Source: Bacteroidales bacterium
Lineage (GTDB): Bacteria > Bacteroidota > Bacteroidia > Bacteroidales > UBA1715
DNA length: 16,121 nucleotides
Assembly: GCA_031262005.1 (NCBI GenBank)
Contig: JAISIO010000186.1
Location: forward strand, 1 to 16,121
Reading direction: 5' to 3'
In this document: positions 10,107 through 16,121 of the stretch, one piece after another
Layout of the letters: each line of letters opens with the position of its first letter
Position numbering within the stretch: position 1 is the first letter of the stretch
Notes under the pieces: model-generated
Database searches by the model: none
Told to the model about the DNA's origin: nothing
What the model saw: only the letters and a program-made list of their open reading frames with translations
Translations under genes and position numbers: made by a program

Positions 10107-10127
10107 GAACTCTTCTAAAGGGTAATT

Positions 10128-10155
10128 ATGGCAAAATTGCTTGGCGTATTGCCAT
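10128..10155. repeat. Small inverted repeat just after the ACT gene
   Basis: ATGGCAA (10128-10134) and TTGCCAT (10149-10155) form a perfect 7-bp inverted repeat with a 14-base loop, touching the stop codon of the minus-strand ACT gene. It could assist termination, but it is short and lacks a T-tract. Confidence 0.25.
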
Positions 10156-10580
10156 TATTGCTGATATACCTTGCCACTATCAAGCATATCGAAATTATTC
10201 GCTTGCAATACTCGAATTAGCTCTTCCGTAGATTCACTGCGAATAACTACTACTGCATTGCTGTCGGCAGCGAATGCGTACATATAATCAATACTGATGT
10301 CGTTTTTGCTCAAAATTTCGAGTGCTTTGTGTAATTCTCCGGGTTTGTGAGGAACTACAAGACACGCAACGTCGGTTGTTTTTACAGAAAAATTCTGTTC
10401 CCGCAACACTTTGTAGGCAAGTTCGGGGCGACCAACAATGCAACGAATGATGCCGTAATCGGTGCCTTCGGCAATACTAAATGCCGATAGATTTATATCA
10501 TTGTCGGCTAATACTTTGGTTAATTCGGTCAAGCGACCGAGTTTGTTTTCTAAAAAAACTGAGAGTTGTTTGATTATCAT
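10155..10580 (-). CDS. Tandem ACT-domain amino-acid-binding protein
   Basis: The product has 141 residues and consists almost entirely of two ACT domains, small ligand-binding folds that sense amino acids. ACT 1 (about 1-68) opens with KQLSVFLENKLGRLTELTKVL and has the usual DNDINLSAFSIAE turn. ACT 2 (about 70-141) repeats the pattern with PHKPGELHKALEILSKNDIS. No catalytic or DNA-binding domain is attached, so a regulatory or chaperone-like role is inferred. It is the last gene of the minus-strand cluster after iorB and the phenylacetate-CoA ligase; ACT proteins of this kind are commonly found beside paaK in Bacteroidetes and other anaerobes (from memory). The likely ligand is an aromatic amino acid, judged only from this context. 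The gap to the ligase gene is 64 bp and holds AT-rich repeats but no promoter box. Confidence 0.88.
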   Translation of the reverse strand: MIIKQLSVFLENKLGRLTELTKVLADNDINLSAFSIAEGTDYGIIRCIVGRPELAYKVLREQNFSVKTTDVACLVVPHKPGELHKALEILSKNDISIDYMYAFAADSNAVVVIRSESTEELIRVLQANNFDMLDSGKVYQQ

Positions 10581-10596
10581 GGCTTTATTTTTTGAT

Positions 10597-10640
10597 TTGA
10601 CTAATCAGTTAGTCGATTAGCCGATTATTCAATTAGTCAA
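10597..10640. repeat. Inverted and degenerate direct repeats between paaK and ACT genes
   Basis: TTGACTAAT (10597-10605) and ATTAGTCAA (10632-10640) are perfect 9-bp inverted repeats. A second nested pair, GACTAA (10599-10604) and TTAGTC (10609-10614), forms a 6-bp stem with the 4-base loop TCAG. The intervening sequence repeats GATTA/TTAGTC words. The stretch lies in the 64-bp gap between two genes of the same cluster, so it could be a processing or attenuating hairpin, or simple repeat decay. Confidence 0.5.
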
Positions 10641-10644
10641 TTAT

Positions 10645-11940
10645 TTACAGCTTTCTGCGGTCGGTAACTCGTTGCGCTTTTCCTTCAAAACGTTGCATCG
10701 CGTTGGGTTCTACTAATTTCACAGTAGGATTTAAACTCAACATATTGGAAAGTGCGTGAGTGATTTTTTTCTTAATAGCATCAAGCTGTTTCATTTCGTC
10801 TGTCCAATATTGTTCGGCAACTTCTACGTGAATTTCGAGTGTATCCAAATTACCTTCTCTATCCACAATAATTGCGTAGTGCGGTGTGGTTTCGGGTAGT
10901 TCCAAAAGCACCGTTTCTACTTGAGAAGGGAACATATTCACACCGCGCACAATAAGCATATCGTCGGAACGTCCGACAATTCTGCCCATGCGAGCGAGCG
11001 TTCTGCCACAGGCACATTTTTCATACGTTAGTGTGCATAAATCACGAGTGCGATAGCGCAACAATGGCAACGCTTCTTTGGTAATAGCGGTAAACACCAA
11101 TTCGCCAAGTTCGCCTTCAGGCAACACTTCGCCTGTTTCCGGATTGATTATTTCGGGAATAAAATGGTCTTCGTAAATGTGGCTACCGTTTTGACATTCA
11201 CATTCCATAGAAACGCCGGGACCAATAATTTCGCTCAATCCGTAAATATTGTAGGCTTTTATATTCATGGTATTTTGAATGTATTGGCGCATTTCTTCCG
11301 TCCATGGTTCTGCTCCGAAAACACCGATTTTGAGTTTGATTTTATCAAGAATATTTGCGCTAACAATACTTTCGCCTAAAAACGCTGCATACGAAGGAGT
11401 ACAGGCAAGAACCGTAGAACCGAAATCTTCCATCAATTGTAGTTGTTTTTTTGTATTCCCGCCAGACATAGGAATAACCGATGCGCCTACTTTTTCTGCT
11501 CCGTAGTGTGCGCCAAGTCCACCGGTGAACAAGCCGTAACCATAGGAAACTTGCATAGTGTCGGAATTTGAAATGCCTGCCATTGTGTATGAGCGGGCAA
11601 TTACTTCCGTCCACAAATCAAGGTCGTTTTGCGTGTAAGCTACCACAGTTGCTTTGCCGGTGGTGCCGCTCGATGCGTGCAGGCGCACAATTTGCTGTTG
11701 CGGCACGGCACACAATCCAAAGGGATAATTATCACGCAAATCGGATTTGTACGTAAACGGCAAACTCGATAGTTGTTTCACGCTCGTTATGTCCTTAGGA
11801 TTGATACCGAGTTCGTCAAATTTTTTCTTGTAAAACGGCACATTGTTATATATGCGTTGTACCATTGATTGCAATCGTTGTGATTGAAGTTTTTCCAGTT
11901 CATCACGATTGATACATTCTATTTCTTTATTCCAGAACAT
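10645..11940 (-). CDS. paaK: Phenylacetate-CoA ligase family protein
   Basis: This AMP-forming ligase activates phenylacetate or a related aryl acid to its CoA thioester; in an iorB cluster it may instead act on indoleacetate. The length is 431 residues, normal for the family (about 430-440). The adenylate-binding P-loop is SSGTTGK (90-96). The core motif is YGLSEIIGPGVSMEC (233-247), followed by YRTRDL (296-301) and the hinge GRSDDMLIVRGVNMFP (323-338). The C-terminal FEGKAQRV holds Lys421, a good candidate for the catalytic lysine. Cys247, Cys249, His254 and the CAC at 309-311 match a cysteine/histidine pattern conserved in this subfamily that may bind a metal. The gene lies 54 bp after iorB with no visible promoter, so co-transcription is likely. 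Substrate specificity cannot be read from the sequence. Confidence 0.93.
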   Translation of the reverse strand: MFWNKEIECINRDELEKLQSQRLQSMVQRIYNNVPFYKKKFDELGINPKDITSVKQLSSLPFTYKSDLRDNYPFGLCAVPQQQIVRLHASSGTTGKATVVAYTQNDLDLWTEVIARSYTMAGISNSDTMQVSYGYGLFTGGLGAHYGAEKVGASVIPMSGGNTKKQLQLMEDFGSTVLACTPSYAAFLGESIVSANILDKIKLKIGVFGAEPWTEEMRQYIQNTMNIKAYNIYGLSEIIGPGVSMECECQNGSHIYEDHFIPEIINPETGEVLPEGELGELVFTAITKEALPLLRYRTRDLCTLTYEKCACGRTLARMGRIVGRSDDMLIVRGVNMFPSQVETVLLELPETTPHYAIIVDREGNLDTLEIHVEVAEQYWTDEMKQLDAIKKKITHALSNMLSLNPTVKLVEPNAMQRFEGKAQRVTDRRKL

Positions 11941-11947
11941 GTGTTTG

Positions 11948-11978
11948 TTGATATTTGATTGATAGTGAGATATTCGTT
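11948..11978 (-). repeat. Leader repeat copy in front of the paaK-type ligase gene
   Basis: On the plus strand this reads TTGATATTTGATTGATAG and continues to a CGTT. It starts 7 bases from the ligase ATG. A related copy lies 13 bases before the iorB ATG at 12575-12608: the first 18 bases agree at 16 positions, and an ATATT...CGTT end is shared with a small length change. The two copies occupy the same place relative to start codons in one cluster, which suggests a shared leader function or a duplicated gene boundary. Confidence 0.5.
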
Positions 11979-11994
11979 ATTTTGCTTCTCTCGT

Positions 11995-12561
11995 TTAAAT
12001 TAATTCTAATCCTTTGTTGAATGCTTCTATATTACTTTTCACCACCTCTTCGCCCTTAGCTGCAAAAAGCGTACGAATGGCATATTCAATTTCTGATTTT
12101 TCAATACCAATGTATGGTGATGCTGCGCCTAAAAGCACTAAATTATACGCTTTTGCATTGCCAAGTTGTTGTGCAATTTCGGCAGCGGCAATTAGTTTGC
12201 AATTGAATTTTTGTAATTCTTGTAACACTTCGTCAATATTAGGATAATTGCCAATATTGATAAACGGCTCTGTTGCCGAAATTATAACACCATCGGGTTT
12301 CAAAAACGGCACATAGCGCAATGCTTCCAACGGTTCCACCGAAATAATAAGGTCGGCTTGCCCCAAAGGAATTAAGTCGGAGTGAATAACAGTGCTTGAA
12401 ATTCGCAAATGCGATTGTACTTCGCCGCCACGTTGGCTCATACCGTGCACTTCGGCTTGCTTTATGTGTAATCCTGTTTGTAATGCAGCGTGGTCTATTA
12501 CCGATGCTATGGTTAAAATCCCTTGACCGCCTACACCGGCTAAGATTATGTTTTTGTTCAT
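11995..12561 (-). CDS. iorB: Indolepyruvate:ferredoxin oxidoreductase, beta subunit (IorB-like)
   Basis: IorB is the small subunit of an oxygen-sensitive enzyme that converts aryl pyruvates plus CoA to aryl-acetyl-CoA, CO2 and reduced ferredoxin in anaerobes. The product has 188 residues, normal for the family. It opens with NIILAGVGGQG, the glycine-rich motif of the 2-oxoacid oxidoreductase gamma/beta fold, followed by AEVHGMSQRGGEVQSHLRI, a strong family signature. I chose the ATG at 12559-12561 because the glycine motif must lie at the N-terminus; the longer in-frame start at 12660 would add 33 unrelated residues and span a predicted promoter. The thiamine-diphosphate and iron-sulfur subunit iorA, usually directly upstream, is absent here. 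Other gamma-type subunits of the superfamily (for example ketoisovalerate oxidoreductase) are possible, but the paaK and ACT neighbours favour IorB. Confidence 0.9.
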   Translation of the reverse strand: MNKNIILAGVGGQGILTIASVIDHAALQTGLHIKQAEVHGMSQRGGEVQSHLRISSTVIHSDLIPLGQADLIISVEPLEALRYVPFLKPDGVIISATEPFINIGNYPNIDEVLQELQKFNCKLIAAAEIAQQLGNAKAYNLVLLGAASPYIGIEKSEIEYAIRTLFAAKGEEVVKSNIEAFNKGLELI

Positions 12562-12574
12562 TATTAGATATTTA

Positions 12575-12608
12575 TTGATATTCAATTGATAGCACAATAT
12601 TTTTCGTT
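12575..12608 (-). repeat. Leader repeat copy in front of iorB
   Basis: This is the second copy of the leader repeat seen before the ligase gene at 11948-11978. It reads TTGATATTCAATTGATAG on the plus strand and ends in TCGTT. It falls between the predicted -7 box and the iorB start, so it would be transcribed as part of the 5' leader. Confidence 0.5.
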
Positions 12609-12624
12609 CAAGCAACGATGTGCG

Positions 12625-12632
12625 CAAATGTA
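12625..12632 (-). promoter_or_regulatory. Bacteroidetes -7 promoter box for the iorB cluster
   Basis: Read on the minus strand the sequence is TACATTTG, an exact TAnnTTTG match. Transcription would start near 12618, giving a leader of about 57 bases. A TTG (plus-strand CAA 12658-12660) lies 25 bp upstream, slightly too far for a normal -33 element. The position right after the end of the FAH-like gene suggests that iorB, the ligase and the ACT gene have their own promoter. Confidence 0.5.
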
Positions 12633-12644
12633 GTAAAATAAATA

Positions 12645-13223
12645 CTATCGCACACCACAATTGAGAAAATGTTTTTCATCAATGTAGGCATTGAACGTAT
12701 CGTTGATATGCACATCGAATGAAGGCAATAACGGTACAAAAAACATATCGCCGATTTTATAAGTAAAATATTCCGATGCTTTTGCAATTGCTTGATATAC
12801 ATCATTGAATTGCTTAGTAATATCGCTATTGAACATAGTTTGATTGTTGTAATCGAATTGAATGTGCAGTTGCGGTATTGTGTGTGAAAATCTAACAGCA
12901 TTGTTGCTCACGGCAAATGAATGGTCGAAGCTGCGAGCAATGTCTGTTGGTAATGAATTGGTATACAAATTATTGAGTGTATCAACGGCTATAAAATTTA
13001 CCGCTACGCCTATTTCTTTTATATAACGCACTACAAATTGCGGTTCTATATGTTTGCCTATTTTGTGTAATGCACAATAAAAACCAACCTGCGCTTGGAT
13101 ATGAGAACTAAAATTGGGAACATAAAAATTATCATTATTTCGTACAATTGCCGAGTCGGGCAAACACGAAAAAGCCATATTCAAAGGGTTGGAGAGAGCA
13201 GTGTTGAGAGTTATGATTTTCAT
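12645..13223 (-). CDS. Degenerate fumarylacetoacetate hydrolase-fold protein, probable pseudoenzyme
   Basis: The 192-residue product follows the FAH/FAHD1 fold pattern of acylpyruvase and decarboxylase-type enzymes: LPDSAIVRNNDNFYVPNFS, then HKIGKHIEPQFVVRYIKEIG, LPTDIARSFD, YFTYKIGDMFF and a C-terminal FLNCGVR. Active relatives bind Mg or Mn through E-x-E and a later D in a DFTARD-like motif. Here the first site reads AQVGF (both Glu replaced, by Gln and Gly) and the second reads VNFIAVD (Asp replaced by Asn). The LPWxIAK lysine is Arg, the TGTP loop has become VPLLP, and about ten residues holding the N-terminal NYxxH segment are missing. The frame is open with no stop or frameshift, so it is a diverged but apparently maintained gene. 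Alignment is from memory of the family. The start is the only suitable ATG, matching the family's MKII opening. It lies 83 bp upstream of iorB, same strand. Confidence 0.75.
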   Translation of the reverse strand: MKIITLNTALSNPLNMAFSCLPDSAIVRNNDNFYVPNFSSHIQAQVGFYCALHKIGKHIEPQFVVRYIKEIGVAVNFIAVDTLNNLYTNSLPTDIARSFDHSFAVSNNAVRFSHTIPQLHIQFDYNNQTMFNSDITKQFNDVYQAIAKASEYFTYKIGDMFFVPLLPSFDVHINDTFNAYIDEKHFLNCGVR

Positions 13224-13273
13224 AGATAGAATACTAAGAACATTAGAATTTTCAGGTGAAAACGGACGCCTAA

Positions 13274-13302
13274 ATATTTTTGCAATTGCAAAGCAAAAAT
13301 AT
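13274..13302. promoter_or_regulatory. Palindrome carrying opposed -7 boxes between the FAH-like gene and topA
   Basis: ATATTTTTGC (13274-13283) and GCAAAAATAT (13293-13302) are perfect 10-bp inverted repeats with a 9-base spacer. The left arm contains TATTTTTG (13275-13282) reading toward topA; the right arm contains the same box on the minus strand (13294-13301) reading toward the FAH-like gene. Both fit TAnnTTTG. No clear TTG -33 partner is visible for either, so they may be promoters, an operator, or both. Confidence 0.4.
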
Positions 13303-13417
13303 CGTTTTTTTCAATATAGACCTCATAATTTGTGTAGTTATAAGGAAAATAGGAGGTGTTTAATCTCTCTAAAGAATAAATTTAAAATAAATCTGCAAAA
13401 AGAATATATTTATTTTT

Positions 13418-13425
13418 TACTTTTG
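13418..13425 (+). promoter_or_regulatory. Bacteroidetes -7 promoter box for topA
   Basis: TACTTTTG matches TAnnTTTG and lies 33 bp before the topA ATG, giving a predicted leader of about 27 bases. No TTG is present at the expected -33 distance. It sits in a very AT-rich stretch where chance matches are more likely. Confidence 0.4.
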
Positions 13426-13458
13426 CCGAATTATTGAAAAACATTATATAACAGAGGT

Positions 13459-15945
13459 ATGGCAAAAAATTTGGTAATTGTAGAATCTCCGGCAAAAGCA
13501 AAGACTATAGAGCGTTTTTTAGGAGCGGATTATGTTGTAAAGTCAAGTTTTGGACACATTCGTGATTTGGAAAAGAAAGGACTTGGCGTAACAATGACCG
13601 GTAAGTCATACACACCAAATTATGAAATTCCTGCTGATAAAAAGAAGACGGTTACCGAACTGAAGAAAAATGTAAAAGATGCCGAAATGGTGTGGTTGGC
13701 TTCCGATGAAGACCGTGAAGGAGAAGCTATTGCTTGGCATTTGTACGAAGTATTGAAATTGACAAAAGATAATACAAAACGTATTGTATTCCACGAAATT
13801 ACCAAAGAAGCTATACTCAATGCTATTCAACATCCGCGTGCAATTGACAAACAACTTGTAGATGCTCAGCAAGCCCGCCGTGTTTTAGACCGTTTGGTGG
13901 GTTTTGAACTTTCACCTGTGTTATGGAAAAAAGTAAAACCATCACTTTCTGCAGGACGGGTGCAATCGGTGTGTGTGCGCATAATTGTTGATAGAGAACG
14001 TGAAATTATTGCGTTCCAAAGTACATCGGCATTTAAAGTAACAGCATTATTTTCGGTAGAACACGCAGGGAAAATATATAGTTTTTCAGCAGAATTGAAT
14101 AAAAAATTCGATACAGAAAAAGAGGCTGAAGCATTTTTGCGTTCGTCAATCGGCGTAAATTTTATAGTTTCGGCGTGTGAGCAAAAACCTGCGACGAAAT
14201 CGCCGGCTCCACCATTTACCACATCGACTTTACAACAGGAAGCCAGTCGTAAACTTGGTTTCCCGGTGGCAAAAACTATGCAGGTTGCCCAGCGTTTGTA
14301 CGAATCAGGACACATAACCTATATGCGTACCGATTCTGTGAATTTATCAGGATTGGCAATTAACACAATTAAGAATCATATAATTACAACCTTTGGCGAA
14401 CAATATAGTAAAGTCCGCCAATTTGCCACAAAATCGAAAGGAGCGCAAGAGGCTCACGAGGCTATTCGTCCGACGTATGTTGATAACGAAATAGTTTCGT
14501 CTTCGGCAGATGAGCAGCGATTGTATGATTTAATTCGTAAACGTACAATAGCATCGCAAATGGCAGATGCTCGTCTTGAGCGCACCACAATTACCATTGA
14601 TTGTCCACAAGCACCGGCTACGAATTTTGTGGCAAAAGGCGAAGTCATACTATTTGATGGCTTCCTTAAAGTATATATGGAATCGTCGGACGATGAAAAA
14701 GAGGACGAAAATGTTATTTTACCGCCATTACAAGTTGCTGTGCCACTTAATTTACAAACAATGCAGGCTGTGGAACGCTTTACCCAACATCCTCCACGCT
14801 ACACCGAAGCTACTTTGGTGCGCAAATTAGAAGAATTAGGCATTGGAAGACCTTCGACTTATGCACCTACAATTTCAACAATTCAAAAACGAGGCTATAT
14901 TGTAAAGGAGGATAGACAAGGAGAAAAACGAAATATTAAGATTTTGACACTCTCGAACTCTGAGCTAAAAACTACCGAAAAATCGGAAAATTTTGGTGCG
15001 GAAAAAGCTAAATTATTTCCCACCGATATGGGAATAGTGGTTAACGATTTTTTACTGAAAAATTTCCCCGATATTTTGAATTTTAATTTCACGGCAAACG
15101 TAGAAAAAGAGTTTGACGATATAGCCGAAGGCAAATTGCAATGGCAAACCATGATAGACGGGTTTTATAAACCATTTCACGAAAGCGTAACTGAAACTAT
15201 GGAAACGTCGGAGCGCGGCACAGGCGGACGGGAATTGGGTATAGACCCGAAAACAAACAAACCGGTTACTGTGCGTATGGGGCGATTTGGAGCAATGGTT
15301 CAGCTTGGCGAGGCTTCGGAAACCGAAAAACCTACCTTTGCAAGTTTACAAAAAGGACAGTTGTTGGAAACCATCACTTTGCAGGAAGCACTTGCTTTGC
15401 TCTATCAAAGTGAAGAAAAACCTTTGGGAACAGACCCCAAAACAGGAAAACATGTATACGTGAAAGTTGGTCGCTTCGGACCTTTTGTGCAACTGGGTGA
15501 AACTGCTGATGCAGACAAACGTTATGTGGGATTAATGAAAGGGCAAACCCCCGAAACTATTACTCTTGCCGAAGCTTTGAAATTGGTTACACTCCCTCGC
15601 TATTTGGGCGACTTTGAAGGCTCGAAAGTGGAAGTGAATACCGGACGTTTCGGACCATTTATTTCGCACAATAAAACATTTACCTCTATTGGCAAAAATC
15701 AACCCGATATTTTCTCGATCAATTTAGAGCAAGCAATTGCACTTATAGAGCAAAAACGTGAAAAAGATATAAAACGACACATAAAATCTTTCCCCGAAGA
15801 CGCAAAAATCAGCGTTATGCTTGACCGTTGGGGAAAACCAAGCGTATATTACAACAAAAAATATTTTAGAATTACGTCGAAACAAAAACCAGAAGAGCTC
15901 ACTTTAACCGAATGTTATGCAATTGCTGGTGTGAAGAAAAAATAA
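13459..15945 (+). CDS. topA: DNA topoisomerase I (type IA)
   Basis: TopA relaxes negatively supercoiled DNA by cutting one strand through a tyrosine link, limiting hypernegative supercoiling behind RNA polymerase. The product has 828 residues. The N-terminal TOPRIM domain opens with LVIVESPAKAKTIERFLG (Glu9) and holds SDEDREGE, giving the acidic metal site Asp83, Asp85 and Glu87. The strand-passage core includes the catalytic Tyr288 in ITYMRTDSVNLS, preceded by a TTSTLQQEASRKLGF motif. The C-terminus has no Cys4 zinc fingers. Instead there are topoisomerase C-terminal repeats: VRMGRFGAMVQLGE, VKVGRFGPFVQLGE and VNTGRFGPFISHN, then a weaker fourth unit around DRWGKPSVYYNKKYF, ending in a basic VKKK tail. 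This is the form expected in Bacteroidetes. The ATG at 13459 gives the family-typical MAKNLVIVESPAKAK start. The next gene begins 32 bp downstream, so co-transcription is likely. Confidence 0.97.
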   Translation: MAKNLVIVESPAKAKTIERFLGADYVVKSSFGHIRDLEKKGLGVTMTGKSYTPNYEIPADKKKTVTELKKNVKDAEMVWLASDEDREGEAIAWHLYEVLKLTKDNTKRIVFHEITKEAILNAIQHPRAIDKQLVDAQQARRVLDRLVGFELSPVLWKKVKPSLSAGRVQSVCVRIIVDREREIIAFQSTSAFKVTALFSVEHAGKIYSFSAELNKKFDTEKEAEAFLRSSIGVNFIVSACEQKPATKSPAPPFTTSTLQQEASRKLGFPVAKTMQVAQRLYESGHITYMRTDSVNLSGLAINTIKNHIITTFGEQYSKVRQFATKSKGAQEAHEAIRPTYVDNEIVSSSADEQRLYDLIRKRTIASQMADARLERTTITIDCPQAPATNFVAKGEVILFDGFLKVYMESSDDEKEDENVILPPLQVAVPLNLQTMQAVERFTQHPPRYTEATLVRKLEELGIGRPSTYAPTISTIQKRGYIVKEDRQGEKRNIKILTLSNSELKTTEKSENFGAEKAKLFPTDMGIVVNDFLLKNFPDILNFNFTANVEKEFDDIAEGKLQWQTMIDGFYKPFHESVTETMETSERGTGGRELGIDPKTNKPVTVRMGRFGAMVQLGEASETEKPTFASLQKGQLLETITLQEALALLYQSEEKPLGTDPKTGKHVYVKVGRFGPFVQLGETADADKRYVGLMKGQTPETITLAEALKLVTLPRYLGDFEGSKVEVNTGRFGPFISHNKTFTSIGKNQPDIFSINLEQAIALIEQKREKDIKRHIKSFPEDAKISVMLDRWGKPSVYYNKKYFRITSKQKPEELTLTECYAIAGVKKK

Positions 15946-15977
15946 ACAACACTCATCTATAGAAATATATACTGCTC

Positions 15978-16121
15978 ATGCATATTTCCGATTTATTAGA
16001 ACCAACTACTCTCGTGGCACCAAAAAATCATTTTTCGGTGGATATTGTGCGAGATTATGATGATTGTAATTTATCCGATTTTGATGTTTTTATAGTTGGT
16101 TATCAAGAAGATAGGAATTCT
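15978..16121 (+). CDS. Arginase/formimidoylglutamase-family protein, 5' part only
   Basis: An open frame begins at the ATG at 15978, 32 bp after topA, and runs 48 codons to the window edge without a stop. Its end, DFDVFIVGYQEDRNS, resembles the first beta strand and loop of arginase-fold hydrolases (typically a hydrophobic strand followed by GxPEDRG), and the short N-terminal lead fits formimidoylglutamase-like proteins of Bacteroidetes. From memory, such a gene often follows topA in this phylum. The metal-binding motifs lie beyond the window, so the reaction (release of formamide or urea from a guanidino or formimino substrate) cannot be confirmed. Confidence 0.55.
   Translation, partial: MHISDLLEPTTLVAPKNHFSVDIVRDYDDCNLSDFDVFIVGYQEDRNS

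Noticed and set aside
12562..12660. A 33-residue N-terminal extension of iorB
   Set aside because: It precedes the glycine-rich motif that should be N-terminal, overlaps the end of the FAH-like gene and contains the predicted -7 box, so it is probably untranslated.
13189..13437. An 82-codon plus-strand open frame before topA
   Set aside because: It overlaps the start of the FAH-like gene, runs through the predicted promoter region, has a composition typical of translated AT-rich non-coding DNA and no recognisable motif.
13454..13457. GAGG just before the topA ATG as a Shine-Dalgarno site
   Set aside because: It leaves only one base before the start codon, too close to act, and the other genes here lack such sites.
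1..16121. CRISPR arrays, tRNA or rRNA genes, insertion-sequence transposases, toxin-antitoxin or phage-defence genes
   Set aside because: Nearly all sequence is accounted for by nine genes; no regularly spaced repeats, cloverleaf-like segments or transposase motifs were seen in the gaps.

Overview
The window looks like chromosomal DNA from a member of the Bacteroidetes, probably an anaerobe of the Bacteroidales. It is AT-rich, its start codons lack convincing Shine-Dalgarno sequences, and several genes are preceded by a TAnnTTTG box, the -7 element of Bacteroidetes promoters. It carries sprA/sov, the outer-membrane translocon of the type IX secretion system (T9SS), a system found only in this phylum and its close relatives. 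An indolepyruvate:ferredoxin oxidoreductase subunit points to anaerobic amino-acid metabolism. All functional calls are by reading the proteins; no database search was run.

Layout. (1) 58-10038, plus strand: ruvA (Holliday junction branch migration), then after 29 bp sprA (about 2449 residues, TTG start), then after 62 bp a Porin_10-type outer-membrane beta-barrel. No promoter box is visible inside this run, so it may be one transcript. (2) 10039-10154: a convergent gap with a strong hairpin that probably ends transcription from both sides. (3) 12561-10155, minus strand: an iorB-like oxidoreductase subunit, a phenylacetate-CoA ligase (paaK family) and a two-ACT-domain protein. Together these suggest aryl-2-oxoacid (indolepyruvate/phenylpyruvate) conversion to aryl-acetyl-CoA and aryl acids, with amino-acid sensing. 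The catalytic partner iorA is not next to iorB. (4) 13223-12645, minus strand: a short, intact but degenerate member of the fumarylacetoacetate hydrolase (FAH) fold in which the three metal-binding acids appear to be replaced. (5) 13459 to the end, plus strand: topA (DNA topoisomerase I with C-terminal repeats instead of zinc fingers), then the first 48 codons of a probable arginase/formimidoylglutamase-family gene cut by the window end.

No complete new multi-gene system is evident. The items most worth a second look are the FAH-like pseudoenzyme, the iorB gene without iorA, the duplicated leader sequence in front of iorB and paaK, the palindrome with opposed -7 boxes between the FAH-like gene and topA, and the hairpin flanked by short direct repeats after the porin gene.
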